64,000 nucleotides of DNA from Adiantum capillus-veneris (Eukaryota > Streptophyta > Polypodiopsida > Polypodiales > Pteridaceae). The stretch's first letter is position 1, and every line of letters begins with the position of its first letter. The notes beneath the pieces are model-generated. The model ran no database searches. It was not told the DNA's origin and was given only the letters and a program-made list of their open reading frames with translations. Positions 1-9,750 of the stretch are shown piece by piece. The position numbers and the translations under genes were made by a program. The stretch is taken from contig CM043960.1 in NCBI GenBank assembly GCA_014529385.2, positions 38,603,281 to 38,667,280 of the forward strand, given 5' to 3'.

Positions 1-345
1 ATTCATCTAGTATGCATATAAATTGATAAGGGCACGAAAATCCATTTACTATCACATTCAAGTTGACCACTCCCAATGCTGGTGTTGGGTTTTTGTTGCA
101 TCCTTTGATAGTAGATATTCCCAATGCTAAAGATTGATTTGTAGCTTTCTTATAAGTGGAATAACAGACTGTATCATTAAAGCATCGGTATCTACTAATG
201 TATTTGTGCTATGATTGTTCAGTTGTACTGTGATACAAACGTCAATTTCATACAACCATTCATCATCCATTGATACTGCATCATTTTGTGATTCCCATTG
301 TCTTTTATCTGGTTCCAAAGTGTTGATGGGAATAGGTGTTTGTTG
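1..345 (-). pseudogene. Second retropepsin-like domain downstream of integrase (element A)
   Basis: The open stretch 318-127 reads VQLNNHSTNTLVDTDA, which resembles a retropepsin active-site segment (D-T-G/S-A) with the glycine changed to Asp. After a stop, further codons towards position 1 continue a beta-rich segment beginning STIKGCNKNP that is also present in block E, where the ILG motif (ILGIPWM) can be seen. It follows the integrase C-terminus directly, where an env-like region would sit in other elements. The usual protease lies in its normal place at 4.6-5.0 kb, so this is an additional copy. It is cut by the window edge. Confidence 0.6.
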
Positions 346-399
346 ATTTCTGAAAGCAGCTTTCCTCTTGAGTACTAAAACTCGAGCTTCCTCTTGAGC

Positions 400-790
400 T
401 TCATAATAACCTAATGTTGTTTAGTCTTTCTCTACTTTACTGCATGCATTTTTTCTAGCAAATCATTGGTTAGTGGAAAACGGTACTTCTTTAAGCGGCA
501 TCAACTAATCCAGTTATCCATTGGTTCACCATCTATAGTGGACAGTTTAATTGCTTCACTTGGAGATACATCTTCGATGACAAACGGTCCATTTTCCTTC
601 TTCTTGAATTTGGGAATGTGTTGCTTAAGGGAATAAACTAAAACTAGGTCCCCTTTTTTGAATATCTTTGTGACTAGATGTGCATCAAAAAATTGTTTTT
701 ACTTTTGGTTTTGTGCATAGATGTGAGCTACAGCTGTTCCCCTTTGTTCATCAAGCTTTTCTACATCTTCAAGCCTCTCTAACAATTCAT
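400..790 (-). pseudogene. Integrase C-terminal domain, element A
   Basis: The minus-strand translation contains KGDLVLVYSLKQHIPKFKKK, then GPFVIEDVSPSEAIKLST, then NWIS-stop-CRLKKY. This is the beta-barrel C-terminal domain of plant Ty3/gypsy integrases (GPF.I....GA..L....G.....N...LK.Y pattern), which binds DNA non-specifically. The same block occurs in E (40.7-41.03 kb) and in C (33.95-34.2 kb). One stop replaces the Gly before CRLKKY. A linker of about 50 residues joins it to the second protease-like domain. Confidence 0.75.
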
Positions 791-800
791 GTCCTGTCCA

Positions 801-1205
801 CTAAAGATCTTTAGCTACCCTTAGTGTTGGCAATAGAAATTCCATCGGTAGTATGGCATCAAGACCATAAACAAGGTTAAAGGATTTAGCATTTAAAGTT
901 GTTTTGAATGAAACTCTATAAGCCCATAGAGTAGCATGCAGATTCATTTCCCAATTAGTTTGTCCTGAAGTAACCACTTTAGTCAATACCGAGCTAAGAA
1001 TTTTATTTGTGTGCTCAGCTTGTCCATTCGCTTGTGGATGATATGGAGCAGATTTGTTATGGATGACCATAAATTCATTTAGAAGATACTCAATTACCTC
1101 ATTGAGGAAATGAGTTCCCCTATCACTGATAATTTCTATTAGAAGTCCATATCTTGTGAATATGTTTTCATACAAGAATGCAATTGTGGGGTGTTCTAGC
1201 ATCAT
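801..1205 (-). pseudogene. Integrase catalytic core, second half (element A)
   Basis: Contains IEIISDRGTHF with the second catalytic Asp and SAPYHPQANGQAEHTNKIL with the catalytic Glu of the DDE triad, followed by WEMNLHATLWAYR, a standard gypsy integrase helix. Stops at 801 by frame loss. It overlaps the ORF carrying the first half of the core by a frameshift near 1200, so a continuous integrase cannot be made. Confidence 0.88.
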
Positions 1206-1602
1206 TCTTCCTGGTTGCGTGATCTTCTGCCCACTTGGTCAAATAGTCCATAGCTAAAGTGATATATTGATCTTTAGTTCTATAAGCAGGAGGTTGTATT
1301 GGTCCGACAAAATCTATGTCCCATTTCGCAAAAACTCTAGCCCCCATCATTGGTCTTAAAGGCATGCTATCTACCTTTGTTGGAATTTTTGCTCGTTGAC
1401 ATGCATCACATCTTCGAACATATTCTTTGGCATCTGCAAAAAGTATTGGACACCATATGCCTGCCATTAGAATTTCTCTAGTGGTGGTTTCACTAGAAAA
1501 GTGACCTCCAGCTAATCCAGTATGTGCTTGTTCTAGAGTGGGTATATAATCACCTTCATTTGCATAGAGACGCAAATGTTGATCCTTTCCTCTCCAATAC
1601 AA
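1168..1602 (-). pseudogene. Integrase HHCC module 2 and first half of catalytic core (element A)
   Basis: Starts with a conventional gypsy integrase N-terminus: YWRGKDQHLRL, then EQAHTGLAGGHFS with two His, then CDACQRAK with two Cys, forming the zinc-binding HHCC. After this comes AKWDIDFVGPIQPP with the first catalytic Asp, and MDYLTKWAE. This is the second of two HHCC-like modules in tandem; the first is at 1783-1992. Confidence 0.85.
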
Positions 1603-1782
1603 TTGGGTTCCAATAAGAGCATAGTCTCATGCTTCAGTTTCAATAGCTCTTTGGTGGTGTTTACTCATATCCTCCAAAAATGTTTTGCTTGATAAGTAAG
1701 TAACTATACTTACAAACTAGTGAGATTTCAAATAATGTCACATGAGGTATGGGTGTTTATTCTTGGCATTGAAGACAATTCT

Positions 1783-1992
1783 TCAAAAATGATGAACATC
1801 ACTCGTCATGGTTGGCCAAAATACTTCAAGTGTCAAGATCCGTTGCATAGTTTGGTCTTCCGCTAAGTGAAGTCCTACTATGGTAATGTGTGCTTGATTT
1901 AGGTATTGGGTTTTCTCATCAGGATTAATACACAAAAGAAATATTCCATCTCGATTTCTTTTGTATAGCCTTCCAGCTACTAATTGATACAT
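1783..1992 (-). pseudogene. Extra HHCC-like module 1 upstream of the integrase (element A)
   Basis: Reads GRLYKRNRDGIFLLCINPDE, then NQAHITIVGLHLAEDQT, then FWPTMTSDVHHF. This has the spacing of an integrase H2C2 zinc module (AH..VG.H......R.......WPTM..D...F), although a complete module already exists at 1168-1602. Element C shows the same arrangement at about 32.73-32.9 kb, which argues against local rearrangement in A alone. Confidence 0.6.
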
Positions 1993-2135
1993 AGTCGATT
2001 GCCCAATTAATCATGGTGTAATAGGAAGTGATATTTGAGAATTCGCTTGGGCTATAATCATCAATGAAACCATATTTTCTGACCAATAGGTTATCATTTC
2101 CACGGAGAACAGATATGCATCCAATAGGTCATCGT

Positions 2136-2858
2136 CTACATCTTTGATGGTACTCTTGAAATAATCCTTGATAAATGATCTGTTCTTTGGTGTGTGGTGC
2201 CCTTTTTTATAGCTACAGTGAAATCAAATTCCAAAAGAATGATGAAGCATCTCACTATTCTCCTTGTGTTGCATGGCTTGTTGACCAAATACAAGAAAGC
2301 TTGGTGATCCACAAAGAACACAAATTTTAATGTCTATACTTTTTTACGGCATAGATCATCCCTAATCCTTCTCTTTTGGTGGTTGTATAGCAGTTATCTA
2401 CTAGCATAAGAAATGGGAGAATCAATTTTTCTGTCTCCTAGTTGAGCTAGTATACAGCCAATGGAAAAATTGGAAGCATCAACATGTACATGGCATATCT
2501 TATTCCAATCGGGTGCTTTCAATATTGGGGCTGTAATGAGAGCTTGTTTAAGCTTCATGAAGGATTCTTCGCACTCATCAGTCCATACAAAGAGTGGAAT
2601 CAAGCCATACATGGGTTTTTCAATTATAGCATACAAATAAATGAGTGGTCTATAATATCCACAATGTCCCATGAAAGCATGAACCCCTTTGACTGTTGTC
2701 GATCTAGGAAATTCAGCATTAACATGAATTTTATCCATATCGGTCGCTATGCTGTTTTGTGACACTATATGTTTTATAATTTTTTCTTGTCTGCCCATTA
2801 ATGTGCACTTTTAATGATTCAAGCAAATCCTATAAAGTCTACATTTTTCAAAGAGCTT
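2136..2858 (-). pseudogene. RT thumb and RNase H, element A
   Basis: From right to left: VHAFMGHCGYYRPLI (RT connection), FVWTDECEESFMKLKQAL, ICHVHVDASNFSIGCILAQ with the first RNase H Asp, then after a break VDHQAFLYLVNKPCN and LLEFDFTVAIKKG...HQRTDHLSRI with a late Asp. It degrades the RNA strand of RNA-DNA hybrids. Two frames separated near 2390 show it is broken. Only one RNase H domain is seen, unlike element B. Confidence 0.85.
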
Positions 2859-3640
2859 TTAGAGATGTTCAAAATGATCAGCTTGGATCGATGGATGTCC
2901 ACATAAATCCTCTATATATACTTCCAAGAAATTCCTAAGGTATTCTTTGAAAGCATGGCTCATCAATCTTTGAAAGGTGGCAGGAGCATTAGTTAGCCCA
3001 AAAGACATAACCCTAGAGGCAAAAATACCCCATTCAGTTTCAAAGGCAGTTTTTTGTTGATCTTTTGGATCAATCAAAAGTTCATTGTACCACAAAAATC
3101 CATCTAAAAAGCTATAAGATTCTTTTCCTACAACTCATTCTAAAACATGCTCGGTGACTGGAAGAGGGTAGTTATCTCTAATGGTGGCTGCATTCACTTT
3201 TTCGAGATTGATTCATACTCTTAATTTTCCATTTTTCTTGGGTACCACCACAATTGAAGACACCCAATCTGTGTGTTCAATTTCATAAATGAATTCGGCT
3301 TCCTTGAGATTTTCTATCTCTTCTTTGATCTTTTTGAAAAATGTTTCATTATAAGTATATGGCCGTTGTCTCTACTATGTTTTGCATCATCTTTCATAGG
3401 TATGGTATATCAACAAATTTTTGGATCAACACCCTTAAGATCTTTATAAGACCAAGCAAAGATATCTTGGTATTTTTTTAGTAAACTTAGCAAAAGCTCT
3501 TCTTCTTCAGTCAAGTCGTTTGTAATGTAGGCAGGTTTGGGCTCTTCTCTTGGTTCAGCTACATCTATTTTCTTTTCATTTTCAGGTCCTTCATATAACT
3601 CACTCTGCTTTCTTAATTCCCTTACACGTTGCTCCACTAT
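2859..3640 (-). pseudogene. Reverse transcriptase palm/fingers, element A
   Basis: Begins with ITNDLTEEEELLLSLLKKYQ and FAWSYKDLKGVDP, continues with YTYNETFFKKIKEEI, VVVPKKNGKLRV-stop, IRDNYPLP, and ends FGLTNAPATFQRLMS and VYIEDLCGH. The catalytic motif, normally Y-x-D-D, reads Y-I-E-D, so the first catalytic Asp is Glu. Several in-frame stops and a missing stretch between the fingers and the FGLTNAP block also indicate a dead copy. Confidence 0.88.
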
Positions 3641-4600
3641 GATCTTTCAGTCTTGAAGAGTATATTTCTTGTAATGGGATGGAACACTCATTACATCTTA
3701 AATATCTTCCTCGGTTGTTTCCATTTCAGTGATATACATCTCCTTTAGTGTTTTCTTCAACTCTTGATATTTTTTCTTTCGTTTAACCCGTGTCATGGAT
3801 GATTCATCATCTTAGTGCTTAGATTTTGATTGAGTTTCCTTTATCATTTTCCTTGATGTTTTTTATGTTCCTTGCTTGTTGTCTGAAGGATATCTACCAT
3901 GAGTTTTTCTTTGACACAATCATGTGCATCTATCTGCATCAGAAATTGTATTCTGCTAGAAAATGATGGCATAGGTTTAGATTTCAAGTTTTTTGCTCTC
4001 TTTTCCTTCTATACCATTTTCGTTTTCTTGATTTTTTGGAAAGTCAAAAAACTTTTCCTCTCCTCCTTTTAGGAGTAGTTGGTCTCTCACATGTTCTTTT
4101 TTTTATCCTAATCATCGGATGTAGTTGAATGTTCTTCAAACTCATCAATCGCATCATAATAGAGATCTAAAAAGACTTGTGGAGCTTTTAGTAAGTCCTT
4201 GGGTTCCTAAACTTCATCTTCAATGTGAAGGGTTGAGATCATTTGTATGGGAATTATGTCATAACCATCCTCATTGCAAAATTGAGTAGGCATAGACGTA
4301 TTCACACACATATCCATTGTTACCAAAATTTGAGTCCATTTGAATGGCTCAAAAAAATGCACCAAAAAGAGTTCAGGTATATATGCTTCATCTATGCAAT
4401 CCCTTTCTAAGATACATTCTTCTCATTTTAACCTCCCATTTTTTGAGGCTCCACGCATCCAAATAGGTGCATCTTTGTTTTACCAAGATGAAAGCTTTGA
4501 TTTAGCTGAAGAGACTAAAATTCTTGAATGGGTGTTTTCATTACATCTCTATAAGTGTGATCTAATTTCAAATTAACCCTTGTGATTGATCCCACTTGCT
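3641..4600 (-). pseudogene. PR-RT linker region of element A
   Basis: Low-complexity, Lys/Glu-rich and frame-shifted, but with a block shared by C (30.19-30.56 kb) and I (56.42-56.61 kb): IWMRGASKNGRLK, then EPFKWTQILVTMDMCVN, then GYDIIPIQM. The function of this linker is unknown to me. Conservation in three elements suggests it was translated as part of the polyprotein. Confidence 0.55.
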
Positions 4601-5040
4601 TCAAGTACATATAATTGTTTCCTCAATCTTGAATGAGTTGTACTTGCCGCATGAATGGCCTTCCAAGATGATTTCATAATTAAGTTTCTTTCCAAAGTCC
4701 ATTATCATAAAATTATGTTGATAATCAATTTCACAGGAACTAATTATCACTTTTTCAAGTAGTCTATGGGTTTTTCTATGTGTCCATCTACCAATTGTAA
4801 TTTCATTCGAGTTTGTCTAATGGTTGGTTTTCCCCATGATTCCCATACTACTTTTGTGGCTATGGCTATGGCTATGGCTATGCCAGCCCCACTGTCCAGT
4901 ATTGCCATGGTTTCTACATCATTATCTCTCACCGAAAGGGTTGTGTTTCCTTCTTCCCCTTTGTAGTATTCTTTGACTTTGTTCATAGGGATAGATCTAG
5001 TCTCCTTGTTATCCTTCAATTAGCCCTATTAGCCCCACCG
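4600..5040 (-). pseudogene. Retropepsin (aspartic protease), element A
   Basis: The active-site region reads MAILDSGAG followed by IAIAIAIATKVVW, then KPTIRQTRMKLQLVDG. The ILG motif appears in a shifted frame as LGRPFMRQVQLIQD near 4640. The DSGA triplet is intact. Compared with element C (DSGAKITIATKAMW) there are extra Ile-Ala pairs caused by a hexanucleotide repeat at 4856-4884. The enzyme would cleave the polyprotein; the frame breaks rule that out here. Confidence 0.82.
4856..4884. repeat. Hexanucleotide repeat (TATGGC)n inside the protease
   Basis: Four successive TATGGC-type units lie directly after the DSGA codons on the complementary strand and encode repeated Ile-Ala. It is probably a slippage expansion within the former coding frame. 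Confidence 0.8.
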
Positions 5041-5085
5041 TTTTTAGAGTTTTTTGTAAATCATTCCATAAATATGATTTGATAT

Positions 5086-5463
5086 TTAATTGTTTCCCAA
5101 GGTAAGAGTACATTGAATGGGTGTTGACATGATTGAATGGATGTTCTCTACCTCTAGGGTGTGTATGGCTGTTTTTACCTGAGTGGTTTTGCACACTATG
5201 GACTCATCTTTGTTGTCTCCTAAGTTAGAGGGTAATGTTTTTAGAGTCAATGCTTTAGACATTGCTGATGCTTCAGAACCACAATCCCCATACAAGGATT
5301 GTATATCCATGTCCATATAAGGAGGTAAATTGTCTAACGAGACTTCCCCTATAGGAGCTGATTTCAATGTTATGCTCCCATCATTAATCTCTCTCACTTT
5401 TTTCCATAAATGTCCTGGCCAGTCTTCCTCCACAAACGAAATTCCATCTAAAAGCATCTTCAT
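5086..5463 (-). pseudogene. Gag-PR spacer protein segment, element A
   Basis: Contains DIQSLYGDCGSEASAMSKAL then LKTLPSNLGDN. Element C has a matching block near 29.36-29.45 kb (DI-stop-SLYGDAGTEI, LNTLPSFIGNHE). No domain is recognised; it is kept because of this cross-element conservation. Bounded by stops at both ends. Confidence 0.55.
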
Positions 5464-5874
5464 TGTCAGGCACTATGAGTTTTGGCTCTTTAGTTTCAAG
5501 GTGGGGTTCTACCACCACTTTGGATTTCTCTTTATTGGTTTCTAACATAAGCTCCTCGGGTTTTGCTATACTTTCACGCTTGGGTTTTTGTTTTTATAGC
5601 ATTTCTTGAGTAATTCTTACCAAATTTTGATAAGCTTCAAGCTTAGCTGCTTCCATATCTAGAGAAGGATATTTTTCCCATTTGTTTTCGATATGTTGGC
5701 CTGCTTTAAGTCCCACTTGGAAAGCTTCCAAAGCTGCATTGATTGGCTCAAAAATTTTATCTACCAAAATTGATCCTTCAGATTTTATTGTGGTTTCCTT
5801 GATTTGACTCCCAATTTTTTCACTTTTTCCTGGAATAGTTTCTTAGCTTTTTTCTTAATTCCCTCCTTTTGTTT
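5464..5874 (-). other. Degraded coding sequence between spacer and zinc knuckles, element A
   Basis: Lys-rich reading frames interrupted by many stops. By position it belongs to the gag-PR region. No motif can be assigned. Confidence 0.4.
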
Positions 5875-6504
5875 CTATTTTCTCATCTCATATCTTTGAC
5901 ATCTTCTTTTCTTGGTCTTTTGCGAGGAATTTTTAGTATTCTTTAATTCATCAGAGAATTTATGTTTCTTTTTCTTAGCTTGGACTCTAGTGATCACCTT
6001 GATTGGAACAATAGGTTCACTTTCCAAAGAGCTACTAGGTATCACTTGGACTACATTCACCACTGTTTTTCCCTTGTTTAAAGGATTTTTTGGATAGTCT
6101 TTAGGGAAGTGTCCACGCTTCTTATAACACTGTGTACAAAAAGCTTCAGTTGGCTTAATGTTCTTGTCAAGTTCTGGGTATTCATTTTTCCAATGATCAT
6201 CTGCACCACAACTATGGTAGTTTCCAGTCTTTGGCTTAATCATGGGTCTTACCATTGGAGGTCTAACACCTTGATTAGCTACAAAGTACATCGGTGTAAG
6301 CTTTGGTGTAGCATAAGTCACAGGCTCTTCCATTGAAGGTGGATGTGAATTATACCACTCTCCTTCTACCATTATTGTAGATGGACTAAGCTCAACATAA
6401 GGTGTAACAGGAACTAATGCTTGTTCATCTATGACTCCTTCTGAATGCATATACTTTACAGGCACTACATTATGTCCAAAAAATGGAGGTTGTTGACCCA
6501 ACAC
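5875..6504 (-). pseudogene. Gag C-terminus with degenerate zinc knuckles, element A
   Basis: Two successive knuckle-like motifs: YHSCGADDHWKNEYP and FCTQCYKKRGHFPKDYP, followed by a Lys/Ser-rich tail. In the first, both outer Cys of CX2CX4HX4C are Tyr, and in the second the last Cys is Tyr, changes explained by G-to-A transitions. These domains bind genomic RNA in Gag. Confidence 0.75.
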
Positions 6505-6914
6505 TGGTTATGGTCTTTCCATACCCATCTGTCGTCTTTGTGCTGGGGCTATATTAGGCTGATATTTGCACATGGGTTGTTCTTGTGGTCTCATAGACAC
6601 ATATTGAACATTTCCATCGTATTTTGGTTGTTCATAGGACTCACTGGTCTCATGGTTTGTTTATTTACCCTCAATAGCACACCATTTTTGTGGCCTAATT
6701 GGTTGTTCCTATTGAGGTATCACTTGCCCAGGTCCTCTCATAGGAGCTTTTTGCATATTATTCATCATTTTGTTCATCCTTTTAAGCATGTATCTTCTAT
6801 GGTTGTAAGCGGTGTTGTAGCAACTGTTCCCACTTGTGTGTGTTTTGTGGATGTTTCTTTCTCACTCTGAGTATCCTTAGGGATACCTTCTTCATTGAAA
6901 ATATCACAATTGTC

Positions 6915-7919
6915 TCATAAGTCAATAGCATCTGATACACACTCTTCTAGGGTCGTATGCTTCTTGCTATATAGTATAGCATGAATTTCTCTGTTTAGCA
7001 ATCCTTCTAGAAACAATGACACTAACCTTTGTTCAACTGGTATTTCTAATTCTGGGCACCTTGTAATATATTGCTTCATCCTAGTTGCACAATCCCTAAC
7101 AAACTCACCTTGTTTCTGATTGAAGCTATAGATTTGAGCTATCATATTATGTTTGATCCCAGTTTTGGAACATGCAGCTACAAATCCTTGAGCCAATGTA
7201 TTTAAATCCATGATTGCCCTTGGTGGAATGCTTTGGAACCATGTCAAAAAGTTTCCTTCTAAAGTCATTTCAAATTCCTCAAATTGGGTGTGGAAATCAA
7301 ATATGTGTTCTGCTCTTAGTACTTGCTTCAAGCTAGCTAAGTGGTCATATGGATCCCCAGATCCATTGCATTTTTTCACCCATTTTTGAATACCAGTTGG
7401 TCTGACATGTCTGTTTGGCTCATCGCCAACTCTTCTGGCAATTGGTCCTGTCTCAAGTCCTTCAAAGCAATCTGTTGGAAATAGTGACTCGTGTAGCCCT
7501 GCACTAGCTCTAATGTCACTCGGTTTTCTCCTTGATGAGGTAGGTTTGGGTTTTTTAACATTTCTCCCAAAAGATTTTTTGCGGAGTTCCTCTCTTGGAA
7601 TAAGATCAGGTCCTTGCCCCAATATCCAATCTTTTATATACCCTTAGCATCTAGTATGTTCTATCTCCTCAGGACTCATCATAACAAAGGTATTGTTGTA
7701 ACAATCCCTAAATAGGTAAGATGCTAGATCTACTGAACCCTTGTCCTTGATCTTGAAGATATAGATGATCTTCATGGGTGTTAACTGCCCTGGTTTGGCA
7801 TTAGAAGTCCAAAAAAAATCCTTGACATTCCTATCCTCCCAGTAATAGACTCCAATCCTAGGATTATCAGTGCTAAGCCATTTCAAAGGTTTCAGATCAA
7901 CTTCATTGTATCCCTTCAT
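6915..7919 (-). pseudogene. Gag polyprotein with N-terminal extension, element A
   Basis: One frame runs from 7919 to 6915 with a single TAA near 7641. The N-terminal part has LKPLKWLSTDNPRIGVYYWE, similar to EWLNTNNSYVGLYKF in element C. The C-terminal part is a classic gypsy capsid: FLTWFQSIPP, QIYSFNQKQGEFVRDC, RCPELEIPVEQRLVSLFLEGL and a terminal ECVSDAIDL. Gag forms the virus-like particle. Sequence 6505-6914 continues it in broken frames and is Pro/Gln-rich. Confidence 0.85.
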
Positions 7920-9730
7920 TAGGAAGACAATCGGGTCTAGGAGGGCCTCTTTATTTGGAAGTTTAAGGAAATTAAACCTTTAGTATAAAGAAAGTAATCA
8001 AAGGACAAATTTTGAATTCAAACAGGCAAAAGGGCTAGTTTATTTGAACTTAAAGTTTTCTCCCAAAATGGAATTTAAAATATAGCGGGTAAAACCATCA
8101 GTCCGATAGGAAGACATTTCAGATGTTGAGTCGAAATAAGTGTTTTGGGACTGCTTCAAAGATAGTGCCCAATTGATCTCCTTGATTCACACTCTTTTCG
8201 GTGGATACCGTACTAGCGGTCTCTCCAAGTATGCCTTGATTTTCTAGTATAGACCAGATCTAAGGTTCATATAGACTTGTTAAGCCCTGGATAGAGTACT
8301 TACCGGTGGATTGGATTGTTATCCTTTTTTCCCTTTGACTTGAATTCAAATCTTGTCAAGCTCCCAATGTTTTGCCTGCAACCTAGTTCCTATGTCAGAT
8401 TTAACCAAGTTAACTATTTTCTCTCAAAGACTGTACAAATTTTGCTAGCTATTGTGATTGTATGTGTATATCACTTCAATCTGAGGCATCACTGTCAGCA
8501 AATGAGACTTCTGGGATTTTTTAGCATTTTTTAGCCAAGATGATGATACAAACAGGTAAAGCAACTAACTTAAGCTCCCTACGAAATTTTCACCAAGTCT
8601 GGATAAACCCTACTCAATTTATAAGTAGCTTTGTGTCTACAAACTGTCTTTACAAAACTGGCCACAATTTTCACTTTAAATATCCAAATCTTACCAAATT
8701 TAATGTGAATGTTCAATACAATATGATGGAATCGGTGGTATGCTTGGTGGGCCAAAGATGTTTGAAAATTGGACAAAAGTAAATAATTATGATTATTTAT
8801 ATCTATCAAATTTTAGCATATTTTTAATCACCTAAGTATACACACATGTTAAATACTTTAAACTAAGTCTCTCGGTCAATTTTTGCACAATTTGAACAAG
8901 ATTTATCAAGTCAAACTCAATTTCTTGATAATTAGTATAGATTTCAGTTTTTATCAAGTTTTTGATCTGTTTTGTGATCCAAACTCTCTGAGTAATCATG
9001 CATAGAGTCTCTAGTATCAACCTTGATCAATTGTGAGCCAAATGTAAATAATTGTGATTATTTACTTTTGGCCTAAAATGAACAATTTTTGTAAATTTTT
9101 CAATGGTCAATCTTTTTGTGACATGTTGTAAGCCTCTGAGTCAAGTCAAAACTTAATTTGGCCTAAACTCTCAAGAAAATATAAATAATGTGAGCTTTTA
9201 CCAACTCTTAAAAATTTACCTCAAATGCATCCTTATGCTTACCTTGGTTCATACAATGTTTATGAGCATAATCTCCAGCTGGTTTCAGTGGTTGACAATA
9301 TTTTGATGTTGTTCAAGTCATAGACCTAAAATTATGCAACCTCACATAAACAACTCACATATGATTCTTTTGGAGTGAGCATTGATTTGAGATCCCACCT
9401 CAGATTCTACTTACCCTACTTCTAGGTTCTGCTGCAATTGGGTTGTGGAAGGTGTCCACAAACACTTGTTTCTTGTTTTTTATGGTTTTCTGAGCATTGA
9501 TCTTAAGACTTGTCTTGTCCATGAATTATTTTCAAAATCCCAACCTAATCCTAAAATCCTACAAGGTACTTAGCAAGTACAATTTACTCCCAAGCTACCT
9601 CTACACAGCAAAAGACGACACTTTTAAACTATGCGGTTTTAAAGAGAAAGTTTAACCCTAGGTGATCCTAAAGGAAGTTAAAGGACAACTACACTAGACG
9701 CTCTTGTTTTTCCTAGTTTAGATCTACTCG
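7920..9730 (-). other. Untranslated leader of element A
   Basis: About 1.8 kb between the PBS and the first coding block, AT-rich with no sustained frame. It contains two copies of a 22-bp palindrome (8779-8800 and 9044-9065). Its length is close to that of element C's leader. Confidence 0.65.
8779..9065. repeat. Two leader palindromes, GTAAATAAT arm family (element A)
   Basis: At 8779-8800 and 9044-9065 the arm GTAAATAAT meets its reverse complement ATTATTTAC (last base T in the first copy) around a 4-bp centre (TATG and TGTG). Start-to-start spacing is 265 bp. The same palindrome occurs three times at 37.5-38.1 kb in the same orientation context. Confidence 0.85.
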
Positions 9731-9748
9731 TCCCTAGCAGTGGTGCCA
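9731..9748 (-). promoter_or_regulatory. Primer binding site, tRNA-Asp-like (element A)
   Basis: On the minus strand it reads TGGCACCACTGCTAGGGA, two bases after the CA end of the LTR. It resembles TGGCGCCGTTGCCGGGGA, the complement of plant tRNA-Asp 3' ends used by Athila-type elements. All five differences are transitions, as expected of decayed methylated DNA. Confidence 0.7.
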
Positions 9749-9750
9749 AA

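Noticed and set aside
2484-2762. Plus-strand ORF of 92 codons
   Set aside because: Lies opposite the RNase H/RT thumb of element A and has no motif; a shadow.
6445-6870. Plus-strand ORF of 141 codons
   Set aside because: Antisense of the A gag region; composition typical of the complementary strand of Pro/Gln-rich coding DNA.
8540-9020. Short ORFs in the leader of A on both strands
   Set aside because: AT-rich chance frames around the palindromes; not shared with C.
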